From the NCBI GenBank assembly GCA_913776795.1, contig CAJYRH010000086.1:1-15782 (forward strand): 15,782 nucleotides of DNA, in the 5' to 3' direction. The notes beneath the pieces were generated by a model. The model saw only the letters and a program-made list of their open reading frames with translations, was not told where the DNA came from and did no database searches. This DNA comes from an uncultured Pseudorhodoferax sp. (GTDB lineage Bacteria; Pseudomonadota; Gammaproteobacteria; Burkholderiales; Burkholderiaceae). Positions 1 through 8,075 of the stretch are shown here, one piece after another. The position numbers were made by a program, and so were the translations under genes. Positions within the stretch are counted from its first letter, which is position 1. Each line of letters starts with the position of its first letter.

Positions 1-65
1 CCTTCGCCCAGGCGATGGCACGGCACCGCCATCCCGAACGCGAAACGGATCCGCCACGGGTGTAG
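1..65 (+). CDS. C-terminal end of an unidentified protein (partial)
   Basis: The third forward frame is open from the window edge and reads FAQAMARHRHPERETDPPRV before a TAG at 63-65. Only about 20 residues are visible and no family can be recognised. It is called because a GC-rich hairpin follows within ten bases of the stop and the next supported gene converges from the other side. The tail is polar and charged, as a protein C-terminus often is. The other two forward frames are also open here, so the frame choice is tentative. Confidence 0.35.
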   Translation, partial: FAQAMARHRHPERETDPPRV

Positions 66-73
66 GCAACCCA

Positions 74-91
74 CCGGCCCGCAGGGGCCGG
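74..91 (+). terminator. GC-rich hairpin after the partial gene, possible terminator
   Basis: CCGGCCC (74-80) and GGGCCGG (85-91) form a perfect 7-bp stem with a GCAG loop, starting nine bases after the TAG at 63-65. There is no T-tract, so it is not a canonical intrinsic terminator. It could be an mRNA 3'-end stabiliser or a pause hairpin. The remainder of 92-229 is GC-rich intergenic sequence between convergent genes, with only a 14-bp palindrome at 170-183 standing out. Confidence 0.25.
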
Positions 92-229
92 CGGCCTGCC
101 GCGCGGCCGGGCCCGATGCAGGGCCGGCAGGGTTGGAGGCGGGCCACGCCATCCTCATTGGAGCGTGCCGAGCCGTACGGCTCAGCCGTGCCCGGTCATG
201 CGCGGAAGGCTACGGCACCATGGCGGGTG

Positions 230-466
230 TCAGCGCACCCACCCCTTCTTCGGTCGGCGTTCCACGCGGATATCGACGGATTTCTTGACGACTGGCTGGC
301 CATGGCCATCCGTGTCGACCACCTCCTCGAGGTCGATGTGCTTGACCTCCACGCCATGGTTCTCTTCCAGAGCCTCGAGCACGGCGCCCACCTTGCGCTC
401 GGCCTCCTCGACCTGTGCCTCGTCCGCCGGGAGGCTGCGACCGCCCAGTCCACCGGAATGCGACAT
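230..466 (-). CDS. Small charged protein of unknown function (78 aa)
   Basis: I do not recognise the family. The protein starts MSHSGGLGG. It then has a charged stretch (DEAQVEEAERKVGAVLEALE, about residues 15-34) that looks like an amphipathic helix, and a beta-like basic C-terminal half ending RRPKKGWVR. No signal peptide, membrane segment or cysteine is visible, so a soluble cytoplasmic protein is likely. The ATG at 466 was chosen because AAGGA (474-478) sits seven bases upstream, an excellent ribosome binding site. The frame stays open further upstream, but that part is arginine-rich and unlike a real N-terminus. It lies on the same strand as the hydrolase, 223 bases downstream of it, so it probably has its own promoter. 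Confident it is a gene; function unknown. Confidence 0.7.
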   Translation of the reverse strand: MSHSGGLGGRSLPADEAQVEEAERKVGAVLEALEENHGVEVKHIDLEEVVDTDGHGQPVVKKSVDIRVERRPKKGWVR

Positions 467-473
467 GTGTTGT

Positions 474-478
474 TCCTT
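474..478 (-). promoter_or_regulatory. Shine-Dalgarno site deciding the start of the 78-aa gene
   Basis: On the minus strand AAGGA lies seven bases before the ATG at 466-464. It argues against the longer in-frame version of this gene, which would begin near 643. Confidence 0.7.
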
Positions 479-570
479 CGCTTGGCGATGTCGGCATGCA
501 CGCCGTCGGCCGGCGCGCAACGTGCGCGCGACTGCGGGCGGGATGTGCCGTTCGCCTGAAAAGTGCCCGC

Positions 571-586
571 CTGCGTTTCTACGCAG
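571..586 (-). other. Perfect 6-bp hairpin between hydrolase and small gene
   Basis: CTGCGT and ACGCAG flank a four-base loop. On the minus strand it lies between the end of the hydrolase gene (690) and the start of the 78-aa gene (466). There is no T-run directly after it; CTTTT occurs about eight bases further on. It may be a weak terminator or a processing hairpin. The rest of 467-689 shows no clear promoter. Confidence 0.25.
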
Positions 587-689
587 ATGCGGCAACGCGG
601 CGCGTCGGAGAAGAGGTGGTCGCAGCGTCGGTCGCTGCGCCACCGACTGCGACGGCCACGGCCGATGGCGCGGCAGGGGCTCTCACCAC

Positions 690-1409
690 TCAGCGGGTCG
701 CTGCAGCCATGTCTCCCGCAACCGCCGATGTCGAACCGCAGAGGACGGCCTGGGTCCACACCAGCATCCAGTCGAGCGCCTCTTCCAGCGCTTCTTCATC
801 GGTGCGCCCGCTGCGCTTGGAAACCGAGAAGGAATGGTCCGCGCCGTCGATGTCGGCACGCGTCGCCGCGTCACCCAACTGCCGCCCAAGCGCCTCACGC
901 TGGGCGACCTCGGCCAGGGCGTCCCGGGTTCCCTGGACAAACAGCATGGGGACGGCGATGTCGAACAGATGCGGTGCGCGGTCAAGGGACGGCCTGCCGG
1001 CAGGATGCAGAGGAAAGCCGAGGAAGATGAGGCCCAGCACACCGGCCAGAGGCGCCCGAGCCTGCGCCTGCGAGGTCATGCGGCCACCGAACGACTTGCC
1101 ACCGGCGAACAGCGGCGTGCAGGGCCACAGCTGGTGGGCCTGCGCGACAGCGGCACGCACGGTGGCCTGCGAAACGGCGGGGCCATCCACGCGGCGCTTT
1201 CTCGCTTCCGCGTACGGAAACTGGAACCGCAGCGTCGCGATCCGACGTTCATCCAGTCCGGCAGCTGCACGGCGCATGAATGGCTGGTTCATGTCGGCTC
1301 CTGCTCCGTGCGCGAATACATAGACTGCGTCGGGCTCGGCGTGACCCATGGCCACGGCGCCGACCGATCCGCTGCCCGGCACGTCGAGTCGGAACGGGCG
1401 CTCGTTCAC
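690..1409 (-). CDS. KANL3/TEX30-like alpha/beta hydrolase
   Basis: A cytoplasmic alpha/beta hydrolase of the dienelactone-hydrolase-related KANL3/TEX30 group; its natural substrate is not known. With the GTG at 1409 as start it has 239 residues. YVFAHGAGADM (about 30-40) is the oxyanion-hole strand-loop, GGKSFGGRM (103-111) is the nucleophile elbow with Ser106, QGTRDAL (159-165) supplies the acid Asp163, and DGADHSF (188-194) supplies His192. The complete triad predicts an active enzyme. Length and motif order match the family. The start is uncertain: neither GTG 1409 nor an in-frame TTG at 1436 has a good Shine-Dalgarno. GTG was preferred because family members begin shortly before the PGSGSVGAV strand. 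It may be translationally coupled to the small reading frame ending at 1420. Confidence 0.85.
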   Translation of the reverse strand: MNERPFRLDVPGSGSVGAVAMGHAEPDAVYVFAHGAGADMNQPFMRRAAAGLDERRIATLRFQFPYAEARKRRVDGPAVSQATVRAAVAQAHQLWPCTPLFAGGKSFGGRMTSQAQARAPLAGVLGLIFLGFPLHPAGRPSLDRAPHLFDIAVPMLFVQGTRDALAEVAQREALGRQLGDAATRADIDGADHSFSVSKRSGRTDEEALEEALDWMLVWTQAVLCGSTSAVAGDMAAATR

Positions 1410-1419
1410 GCAAGGCTCG

Positions 1420-1644
1420 TCAGCAGGCGTCGCCAACGAAGACCGACAGGATCAGCCCATGGGACGCGCCGATCCACAACGCCGAGCGTCGGTGGTGCCG
1501 CAGTGCGCCATCCGTGTCGGGATGGACAACGACGTCCGGCTTTCCGTGGTTCCAGGCCAGCCAGCAGATCACCCGCGCAACATCCCCGGTGGCGGTACGC
1601 AACTGGTCGCTCCGGAGCTGAACGGTGCAGAAGCGGCCAAACAC
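1420..1644 (-). CDS. Possible small protein (74 aa), unrecognised
   Basis: This GTG-started frame begins MFGRFCTVQLRSD and ends VFVGDAC with a TGA at 1422-1420. It lies in the gap between tpsB and the hydrolase, with its stop ten bases before the hydrolase GTG, which suggests coupling. Counting codons by eye, roughly four fifths end in G or C, as in the neighbouring real genes. The sequence has protein-like hydrophobic patches (DVARVICWLAW and SALWIGASHGLILSVFVG) and may be a small globular or membrane-associated protein. Against it: the start is a GTG with only a distant GGA upstream, I know no homologue, and another frame is open over the same bases. Confidence 0.35.
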   Translation of the reverse strand: MFGRFCTVQLRSDQLRTATGDVARVICWLAWNHGKPDVVVHPDTDGALRHHRRSALWIGASHGLILSVFVGDAC

Positions 1645-1704
1645 CGCGGCGCATCCAAAGATTCTTGCTGTTGCGCTGGCGAAGCCCGTTGCTGCACCTC
1701 GTCG

Positions 1705-3378
1705 TCAGAACGCATAGGACAGGTTGACCCATCCGCGTGTGCGGCCTGTCGACTGCGGCTCGCTGCGCGGCGCGCCTCCCTGCGTTCGCCACGCCAGCGC
1801 CACGTCCAGGTCCCACCCTCCTTGGCTGAGTCGCACCCCGGCACCCGCTCCGGCGCGCCGCAACCTGTTTCCGTTGTCTCCTGGCTGTGGGTCAGCGTTC
1901 AAACGAAGCGATGCGTGGTCGTAGAACACATATGGAGTCGCGACACCGAAGCTGCGGCGCAACTCCAACTGTGCGAGCCATCCCTGGTCGCCGGAGGCCT
2001 CGCCGCTGGGATAGGCCCGCACACTTCCGACGCCACCAACGCCCAGCTTCTCCGAGGAATCCAGGTTCTTGTCCGACCACTGCACGCCGAAGCGTCCGAA
2101 CAGCTCGAACCCCTGGGGCAACGGCTGAAGGCGCAAGGCATCGACCTGCAGCTTGTGGAATGCGCCATGGGTCCGGTTGACGTCCAGGGCGCGCTGCGCG
2201 ACGGGCACATCGAGCCGCCCGGCGGTCCAACCTGCCTGCAACACGCTGACGCCTCCGGCCAGCGCATCCCTGTGGTCCAGTTGCGCCAGCAACAGAACGC
2301 TGTCGCTGGACTTGTCTTCGCGCTGCGCGCCGCGTTCGTCCTTGAGCGACTTGTGCTGGTACGAGCCACCGAGCCGAAGGTTGGTGCGCTGCGACCGCAG
2401 CGTCGCATGGCCCACACCCGCACTCAGCACGCGCGCAGTGCCGCTGGCGTCGGCATCCGCAAATTCCTTTCCCAGCGTGTAGCGGGCCGATGCCCATCCC
2501 GCGTTGGCACTCCAGCCGCTGCCGCCCAATGGCAGGCTGTAACCGATGTTGCCGAGCCAGAGGCTTTCGCTCGTCCCCAGCAACGACAGGTCGAGGGCGT
2601 CGCCAAGCTGGACAAGACTGCGCCGCGACAAACTGAGGTAGCCGCGTTCTCGCCCCGTGTAACGATTGCCATGGTTGTCGAAGCCGACCCGGCCACTGAT
2701 GCCGCGGTCCACCTCGACCACGGCCTCGAGGTCGCCGGTGCCTACCGCGCTGCCGGGTCGCATGACCGGGCTCACGCGCACACCGGGCAGGTCTCCCAGC
2801 AGCAACGTGCTGCGCTCCAGCGCTGGAGCGGCGATGACCTGGCCTGGCTGCAGCGGCGCCAGGAACGACTGGGCCGCCTGCGCATCGCTGGCCTGCGCCG
2901 AGGTGGCTTGGACGCGGCCATAGCGGCCTTCCAGGATGTCGATGCGCAGGATGCCGTCTGCAACGTCCTGGGCCGGGATCAAGGCCCGCGCGAAGGGATA
3001 ACCGTGCGCGCGGTAGTGGTCGGTGATGCGTTGCGCGAGCGCCTGCAGGCCGGCAAGGTCGAGCGACCTGCCCAGGCCGTCTGCCACGAGAGGTGCGAGC
3101 ACCGTATCGTCGTACACGGTGTTGCCGGACAAGCGCACCGATTGGATGACGACCTGAGGCCCACCTGCCGGCGCGCGGGCCGAAGCGTCCGGTCGGATCT
3201 GCACTGGCGTGTCCGGAGCCGGCAACGCGGGCTGCGGGCGCAATGGCTGCAGCGACTGCCCTGCGTCCGGGACCACTGGAACGGTCTGTCCCGAGGCCGA
3301 TGGCGCAAACATGACCAGGGCGAGGGCGGCAACGGTGACCGGGGCGATGGAAGGGGACATCAAAGAGTTGCGGTTCAT
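1705..3378 (-). CDS. Two-partner secretion outer-membrane transporter TpsB (ShlB/FhaC/HecB family)
   Basis: An outer-membrane beta-barrel of the Omp85/TpsB superfamily that translocates the exoprotein encoded just upstream. It has 557 residues, typical of the family. Residues 1-30 look like a signal peptide (hydrophobic core VAALALVMF, cleavage near ASGQ). A proline-rich linker follows (about 31-73), then a POTRA_2-type domain at about 75-153 containing GYPFARALIPAQDVADG and LRIDILEGRYG. The rest is the ShlB-type barrel, ending in the terminal Phe of LSYAF, the usual BAM recognition signal. The conserved loop-6 VRGY/F motif appears as VRAY (453-456), with the key Arg454 kept. No cysteine is present. 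The ATG at 3378-3376 overlaps the tpsA stop (ATGA), so translation is probably coupled. A second ATG at 3360 would shorten the signal peptide n-region. Confidence 0.93.
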   Translation of the reverse strand: MNRNSLMSPSIAPVTVAALALVMFAPSASGQTVPVVPDAGQSLQPLRPQPALPAPDTPVQIRPDASARAPAGGPQVVIQSVRLSGNTVYDDTVLAPLVADGLGRSLDLAGLQALAQRITDHYRAHGYPFARALIPAQDVADGILRIDILEGRYGRVQATSAQASDAQAAQSFLAPLQPGQVIAAPALERSTLLLGDLPGVRVSPVMRPGSAVGTGDLEAVVEVDRGISGRVGFDNHGNRYTGRERGYLSLSRRSLVQLGDALDLSLLGTSESLWLGNIGYSLPLGGSGWSANAGWASARYTLGKEFADADASGTARVLSAGVGHATLRSQRTNLRLGGSYQHKSLKDERGAQREDKSSDSVLLLAQLDHRDALAGGVSVLQAGWTAGRLDVPVAQRALDVNRTHGAFHKLQVDALRLQPLPQGFELFGRFGVQWSDKNLDSSEKLGVGGVGSVRAYPSGEASGDQGWLAQLELRRSFGVATPYVFYDHASLRLNADPQPGDNGNRLRRAGAGAGVRLSQGGWDLDVALAWRTQGGAPRSEPQSTGRTRGWVNLSYAF

Positions 3379-6300
3379 CGGGTGCTTCGGGAATCTTGAA
3401 CGGCGGGCGCTTCGGGCTGCGAACCCTGTAGCGCGTCCGGCAGGCGCAAGCCGTTGCCGACCACGTACACCTGTACGGGGCCAAGGCGGGATTTCGCCGT
3501 TGCGGCCGGCGGCGGCGCATCGCCACTCAGCGGAACCAGCTCCAGCGCCGTTCCTGCTTCCGACGTGGCGAAACCCACAGACGACGACGTCTGGATACCC
3601 ATCGGAGCGACGCTGCGCACGATGGCAAGGTTGGCGGCTTGGCCCTGTGCGTTGGCAATCGCATCGGCGGCACCGGTCGTTGCAGCCTCGACGATGGTCA
3701 GCACCCCGTCGATCGTGGTCACGGTGTAGTTCGCGTTCGGTTGCGCCGAGGCGCCCACGACGTACGAGCCGGGCGCCTCGCCGGCATCCCGCGAGACATT
3801 CACCTGCAAGGTATCGCCACCGACCAGGTTGCCCTGCGTCACGTTCCATCCGAGCGCAGGGTCGCCCTGCCCGGCACGCTTGCTTGCGCTGTCCGCGGTC
3901 ACGGTGATCGTGCGGGGGGTGACCGTCAGAACACCGCCGACCAGCTGGATGTTGTAGTTCGAGTTGCTCAGGGTTGAACCGCTGACCGCGTAGGTGCCGA
4001 TGTTCTCCCCTGCCGCGCGCGTGACGCCGCCTGACAGCGTATCGCTGCCGATCAGACTGCCATTCGTCAACCGCCAGCCCAGCGCAGGGTCGGCATCGCC
4101 GTACACCTTGGCGCCGCTGTCGGCCGTGACCGTGATCGATCGCGGAGTGATGGTGCCGGTCACAGCGGACGGTGCGGCCACCGTGTAGTTGCCAGCGTCT
4201 GCACCGGTCAATGCCGCAGCGACCTGCACGGACTTGCCCGCGCCCGCCTGGGCATCCACGAAGCGCGCGGAGCCCAGCGTGAAGCCAAGTGCATCGCCAG
4301 CGAGCTGACCGCCGAGCGCGCCGCCACGGACGGTAGCCGCGTCGGTGCCGTCGTAGATCTTCTCTTCAACGCCCACGTTGGAGAGCGCCAGCGCCCGCGG
4401 TGTCACGGTCAGCTCGCCGCTGCTGGCAGGAGCGTCACGGAATCCATAACCCAAGCCGCTTGCCAAGCCGGTTTGATAGGCCACGTCGTGTGTTCCGACA
4501 ACGGCATGGCCCGCCCCGGACACCACTGCACCCTGAAGCGAAAACTGCGCGGCACCCCTTACCTGCGCGTCCGTATCGCCGTGGACCAGGCCGGCCACGC
4601 TGGCTCCGAAGCTCGGCAGGGCGTCTCCGTACACGGCCGTCGCTTGAAGCGCCGTCACGTCCAGCACCGGCTGCTCGCGGTACACCGCGTACATGCCAGC
4701 GTTCAAACCCGCCGTGCTCACGTCGTAGCCGGTCTGGACTTCATCGCTGGCGTAGCGCGACCGACCAGCACCCGCCCAGGCGGCGAGCGGTGCGCCTCCA
4801 GTCAGGCTGCCGGTGTAGAGCGTCGCGCGCCCGCCCGCGCCCATGCCGATCGCGGCGCCGTTGCCCAGCACGATGTCACCCCCCGCCGCGTCCAGTGCCG
4901 CATGACTTCGTCCGGCGTTGAGGACAACAGCCCGGTCGCTGCTGGACTGGGTGGTCAACTGGCCGGAAAGCGTCAGGTCACCCTGCTGCGTCGCGATGTC
5001 CATGTCGCCAGCGGTAGAGATACCACCCAGGGTCAGGGCGAACAGATTGCCGAACGACAGCGTGCCACCGGCCATGACGTCGAGCTGGCCGACCCCGTGA
5101 AGCGCACCGGACAGGTCGAAGGATGCCTGAGGTCCCAGCAGTTGCAGCGCACCGGCGCGGATGGACTGCGAGGCCGTGACCGTGCCGATGCCGGTGGTCT
5201 CCAGGATCAGCCCGTGGTTGCCGACGTCGATGCCGGTCAGGCCTTGAACGGTCCCCACCTCGAACGCATTGGAGCTGCGCGCATGAACATCGCCGCCGGC
5301 TCGCAGCGCCAGTCGCGTGAAGTCGAAGCTGTCGTCGGTCAGCGTGACGGTGCCGCCTGCGCTGACCGCGAGGTTCGCCGTCGAGATGCCGCCTGCGGTC
5401 GCGGTGACATTGCCGGCACTGCGCACGTACACGGTGTGGGCGGTCGTGTTGATGTCCGCGTTGAGGGTCACGTCCGGACCGCTGCCGCTTCCTACCTCCA
5501 GCACGTCGGTGGTGACGGAGGCTCCTCCTAAAGCGTTGAGAACCAGGCCCGTCACCGGATCGAGCGGCCGAATCGTGGCGGGGCGGCCCGCGCTGCTCGT
5601 GATCCGGTTACCCAGGTTGACCACGTCGCCGGTCAGGACGACACCTCCCGACGTGTTCTCCAATCCACCCGCGATCACGTCGATGTTGCGGTTGATCAGT
5701 TCGATCCGGTTGGCGGCTGCGACCGAGACGTCGCTCAGCACCCGCGTCGTGCCGGTTGCGTCGGTGCGTCCGATCGTCAGCGTGGAGAAGCCGTTGAGCT
5801 GACCCAGCGCGGATTGGGAGATCAGCATGGTGCCGCTGCCGGCCGTGCCAATGTCGACGTTGGCGGCGGGATCGCTGGGCCGCAACGTGATGCTGGCGCC
5901 ATTGCCGCTGAAGGCGTTGTTGAACACGAAGTCGCTGGCCGTCAGCGTCAGGCTGCCGCCCGCGCGCATGCTCGCCGCGCTGTCGAACGTGATGGTGCCC
6001 GGCGTGCTGATGCCCGCGCCCGCGCCGAAGCTCAAGGGGGACGCAATGCTGAGATTTCCGGACGAAGTGAGCAGCGAGTTCAGCTGCGTGCCGGTGCCGC
6101 CGAAAGTGGCCGTCCCGCTTCCAAGGGCCAGCCCGCCGTTGATGGCCACCGTGCCGACCATGTTGCTCGTGAAGCTGCCGCCGCCAGTGGACACGGCACC
6201 GTTGAGCTGCACGTCGACGGCGTTGGAGTTGGTCAGCCCGAAGCGGGTACCAGGCGCCACGGTGATGCTGCCGCCGTTGGTCGTGATGCTGCCCTGAACG

Positions 6301-8075
6301 ATGATCGGCGCGGCGGCGCCGGAGCGCTTGGTGTTGAAGACCACGTCTGCGCCCTGCGTCTCCACGTTGGCGAGGAAGATCGAAGCGCTGCTGTACGCCG
6401 AATTGGAGTTGGCGCTGGTGTTGCGCGAGGACACGGCGCCGCCCTGGAACACGATGCGGCTGCCCGCGCCCTGGTTGAGGCGAATCACGTCGTTGACGTC
6501 GCGCATCGTGAAGCCGCCACTGGACGAGGGAGAACTCTCGTCGTTGGCGTAGAAGTACATGTTGGTCGCGCTGAGGTTCAGCACGTTGTCGGCGAGGTTG
6601 TTGATGATGATGTCGGTGATCGCCGTGAGCACCACATCGCCAGTCATCGCCTCCAGCACCGTCTCCGGAATCGTGTAGTTGATGCTGTTGGACTGGTTGG
6701 CCCAATCCACCGGCGTTCCGGTCTGTGCGCTTGAGCCGTTGACGACCGTCAGCGTGTTCGGGTCGAGCAACAGCAAGCCGCTGCGCCCAACTGAAGCCGA
6801 CGTATCGACCTCCCCCGTGAAGCCGAGCGCCTGCTTGCCTGACACCTCTACCTGGCCGCCGTTGCCGGAGGACAGACCGCCCTTGGCGGAAATGCGGCCG
6901 GCGAAGTGCGTGCCGCCGTCGGACCAGACCACAACCGTGCCGCCGTCCCCGGTCTCGCCTGCGTCGGCGCGCAGCGTCGCACCCGCTCGAACGATGGTGT
7001 CGGCGGCGTTGGAGATGGTCGCGTCCTTGCCTTGCCAGCCGCCACCCGCGTGCACGGTGCCGCCGCCTGCTGCGCCCGAAGCGTTCAGCACCGCACTGCT
7101 CTCCAGCAGAACTCGCCCGCCAGTGGCGACGATGGCGCCACCGCGGCCACCTGGGGAAGATGCATCGATCGTGCCTGCCACCTCGACGATCCCACCTTCG
7201 CCGAGAAGCGACACCTTTCCGTCCTGCCCGGCGACCAGACTGCGCGCTTCGGTCACGCCACGGTGGTTGATCACCGTGGCCGTCAGATTCTGTGCGGAGC
7301 GCGCATGCATCAAGACGGTTCCGCCATCGGCGCGGACCGCGCCACCCTGCTCGATCAGGGCATCCACCGCCGCCTCTTGCACTTCCAGACGAACTGGCCC
7401 ACCCAGATCCACCAGGACCTTGCGTCCGGCGCCCAGCAGGACCTGGCCGCCCGGCGCAGCGATCTCTCCAACGTTCTCGATCCGCGCGGCCACCAGCGCA
7501 ACGCTGCCGCCTTCGGCTGCGTGCAGATGGCCTTGGTTCACGACTGCGGCGCGGCTGTCGCCTTCGAAGCGCAGCCGGCCTGCCATGAAATCGTCCGTTG
7601 CAATGCTCAGCGTCGAAGCCACCAAAGCGCCGACGTCGACCTGGGCGCTCTGCGTGAAAAGAACGCCGTTCGGGTTGACCAGGAACACCTGGCCGTTGGC
7701 TTTGAGCGCGCCTTGGATGGTCGATACGTCGTTGCCGACCACGCGGTTCAGTGCCGCTGCCGATGCCGAAGGCTGGACGAACTGGACCGTGTGGCCCTTG
7801 CCGATGTTGAAGCTGGTCCAGTCCGTGGCCAATCGCGGGCTGTCCTGCGTGATCGTCAACGTCTGTCCGTTCTGCGAGATGCTGCCGCTGCCGCCGACGA
7901 TGTGGCCGCCACTTGGCAGGTTCTGGGCAGCCGCCCACCCGCTACCGACGACCAACGCGACAGCCAGTGCTGACCGCACGATGCCGGTGCCACTGCCGTG
8001 ACCGCTTCCTGTTTCGGCGACGGCTTGCCAGACGCCGGTACTCCGATTGCGCACGAGGCGAAAGATTCTGTTCAT
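3375..8075 (-). CDS. Filamentous-haemagglutinin-type exoprotein TpsA with YDG/MBG repeats
   Basis: A large secreted adhesin-like protein of the two-partner secretion system, 1566 residues. MNRIFRLVRNRSTGVWQAVA (1-20) is an extended signal peptide region (ESPR). The hydrophobic core and cleavage site lie near WAAAQ (47-51). The TPS/haemagglutination-activity domain begins about residue 54, with ALNRVVG (108-114) and NPNG (134-137). Residues of roughly 300-1130 are G/A/V/T-rich beta-helix repeats, including the conserved block HFAGRISAKGG near 395 and LLLLDPN near 434. The C-terminal part has four Ig-like units: one starting about 1131, a YDG domain with KIYDGTDAAT about 1239, and two MBG units from about 1308 and 1384. 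A non-repetitive tail follows. No cysteine, no VENN motif and no toxin-like C-terminus is visible, so an adhesin is likelier than a CdiA toxin. Start chosen at the ESPR methionine; the Shine-Dalgarno is weak. Confidence 0.93.
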   Translation of the reverse strand: MNRIFRLVRNRSTGVWQAVAETGSGHGSGTGIVRSALAVALVVGSGWAAAQNLPSGGHIVGGSGSISQNGQTLTITQDSPRLATDWTSFNIGKGHTVQFVQPSASAAALNRVVGNDVSTIQGALKANGQVFLVNPNGVLFTQSAQVDVGALVASTLSIATDDFMAGRLRFEGDSRAAVVNQGHLHAAEGGSVALVAARIENVGEIAAPGGQVLLGAGRKVLVDLGGPVRLEVQEAAVDALIEQGGAVRADGGTVLMHARSAQNLTATVINHRGVTEARSLVAGQDGKVSLLGEGGIVEVAGTIDASSPGGRGGAIVATGGRVLLESSAVLNASGAAGGGTVHAGGGWQGKDATISNAADTIVRAGATLRADAGETGDGGTVVVWSDGGTHFAGRISAKGGLSSGNGGQVEVSGKQALGFTGEVDTSASVGRSGLLLLDPNTLTVVNGSSAQTGTPVDWANQSNSINYTIPETVLEAMTGDVVLTAITDIIINNLADNVLNLSATNMYFYANDESSPSSSGGFTMRDVNDVIRLNQGAGSRIVFQGGAVSSRNTSANSNSAYSSASIFLANVETQGADVVFNTKRSGAAAPIIVQGSITTNGGSITVAPGTRFGLTNSNAVDVQLNGAVSTGGGSFTSNMVGTVAINGGLALGSGTATFGGTGTQLNSLLTSSGNLSIASPLSFGAGAGISTPGTITFDSAASMRAGGSLTLTASDFVFNNAFSGNGASITLRPSDPAANVDIGTAGSGTMLISQSALGQLNGFSTLTIGRTDATGTTRVLSDVSVAAANRIELINRNIDVIAGGLENTSGGVVLTGDVVNLGNRITSSAGRPATIRPLDPVTGLVLNALGGASVTTDVLEVGSGSGPDVTLNADINTTAHTVYVRSAGNVTATAGGISTANLAVSAGGTVTLTDDSFDFTRLALRAGGDVHARSSNAFEVGTVQGLTGIDVGNHGLILETTGIGTVTASQSIRAGALQLLGPQASFDLSGALHGVGQLDVMAGGTLSFGNLFALTLGGISTAGDMDIATQQGDLTLSGQLTTQSSSDRAVVLNAGRSHAALDAAGGDIVLGNGAAIGMGAGGRATLYTGSLTGGAPLAAWAGAGRSRYASDEVQTGYDVSTAGLNAGMYAVYREQPVLDVTALQATAVYGDALPSFGASVAGLVHGDTDAQVRGAAQFSLQGAVVSGAGHAVVGTHDVAYQTGLASGLGYGFRDAPASSGELTVTPRALALSNVGVEEKIYDGTDAATVRGGALGGQLAGDALGFTLGSARFVDAQAGAGKSVQVAAALTGADAGNYTVAAPSAVTGTITPRSITVTADSGAKVYGDADPALGWRLTNGSLIGSDTLSGGVTRAAGENIGTYAVSGSTLSNSNYNIQLVGGVLTVTPRTITVTADSASKRAGQGDPALGWNVTQGNLVGGDTLQVNVSRDAGEAPGSYVVGASAQPNANYTVTTIDGVLTIVEAATTGAADAIANAQGQAANLAIVRSVAPMGIQTSSSVGFATSEAGTALELVPLSGDAPPPAATAKSRLGPVQVYVVGNGLRLPDALQGSQPEAPAVQDSRSTR
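3909..4155 (-). repeat. Tandem MBG-type Ig-like repeats inside tpsA
   Basis: Two successive units of about 76 residues begin ITPRSITVTADS and VTPRTITVTADS. They share DPALGW, a GDTL/SDTL step and an ANYT/SNYN end. The span given covers the first unit (about 4155 down to 3927) and the start of the second. At DNA level the 'agcgcagggtcg' segment recurs at about 3854 and 4080. The second unit has lost the KVYGDAD motif of the first (it reads KRAGQGD), so the copies are old and diverged rather than recently duplicated. Confidence 0.6.

Noticed and set aside
165..1727. 520-codon forward frame at the left side
   Set aside because: It is arginine/proline/alanine-rich and runs opposite the hydrolase, whose catalytic motifs are intact on the minus strand.
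1348..3399. 683-codon forward frame opposite tpsB
   Set aside because: It is antisense to a clear POTRA-barrel protein and shows no family features of its own.
3375..3700. CdiA-type toxin tip at the TpsA C-terminus
   Set aside because: No VENN-like boundary, no toxin motif, and tpsB follows at once with no immunity-like small gene between.
5608..7938. Long second reading frame on the same strand inside tpsA (776 codons)
   Set aside because: It is rich in arginine, glutamine, histidine and glycine without domain features. It is a frame shadow of the repetitive high-GC adhesin gene.
5814..8001. Long forward frames opposite tpsA
   Set aside because: They are antisense shadows created by high third-position GC. 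They lack Shine-Dalgarno sites and recognisable domains, whereas the minus-strand frame has clear ESPR, TPS and MBG features.
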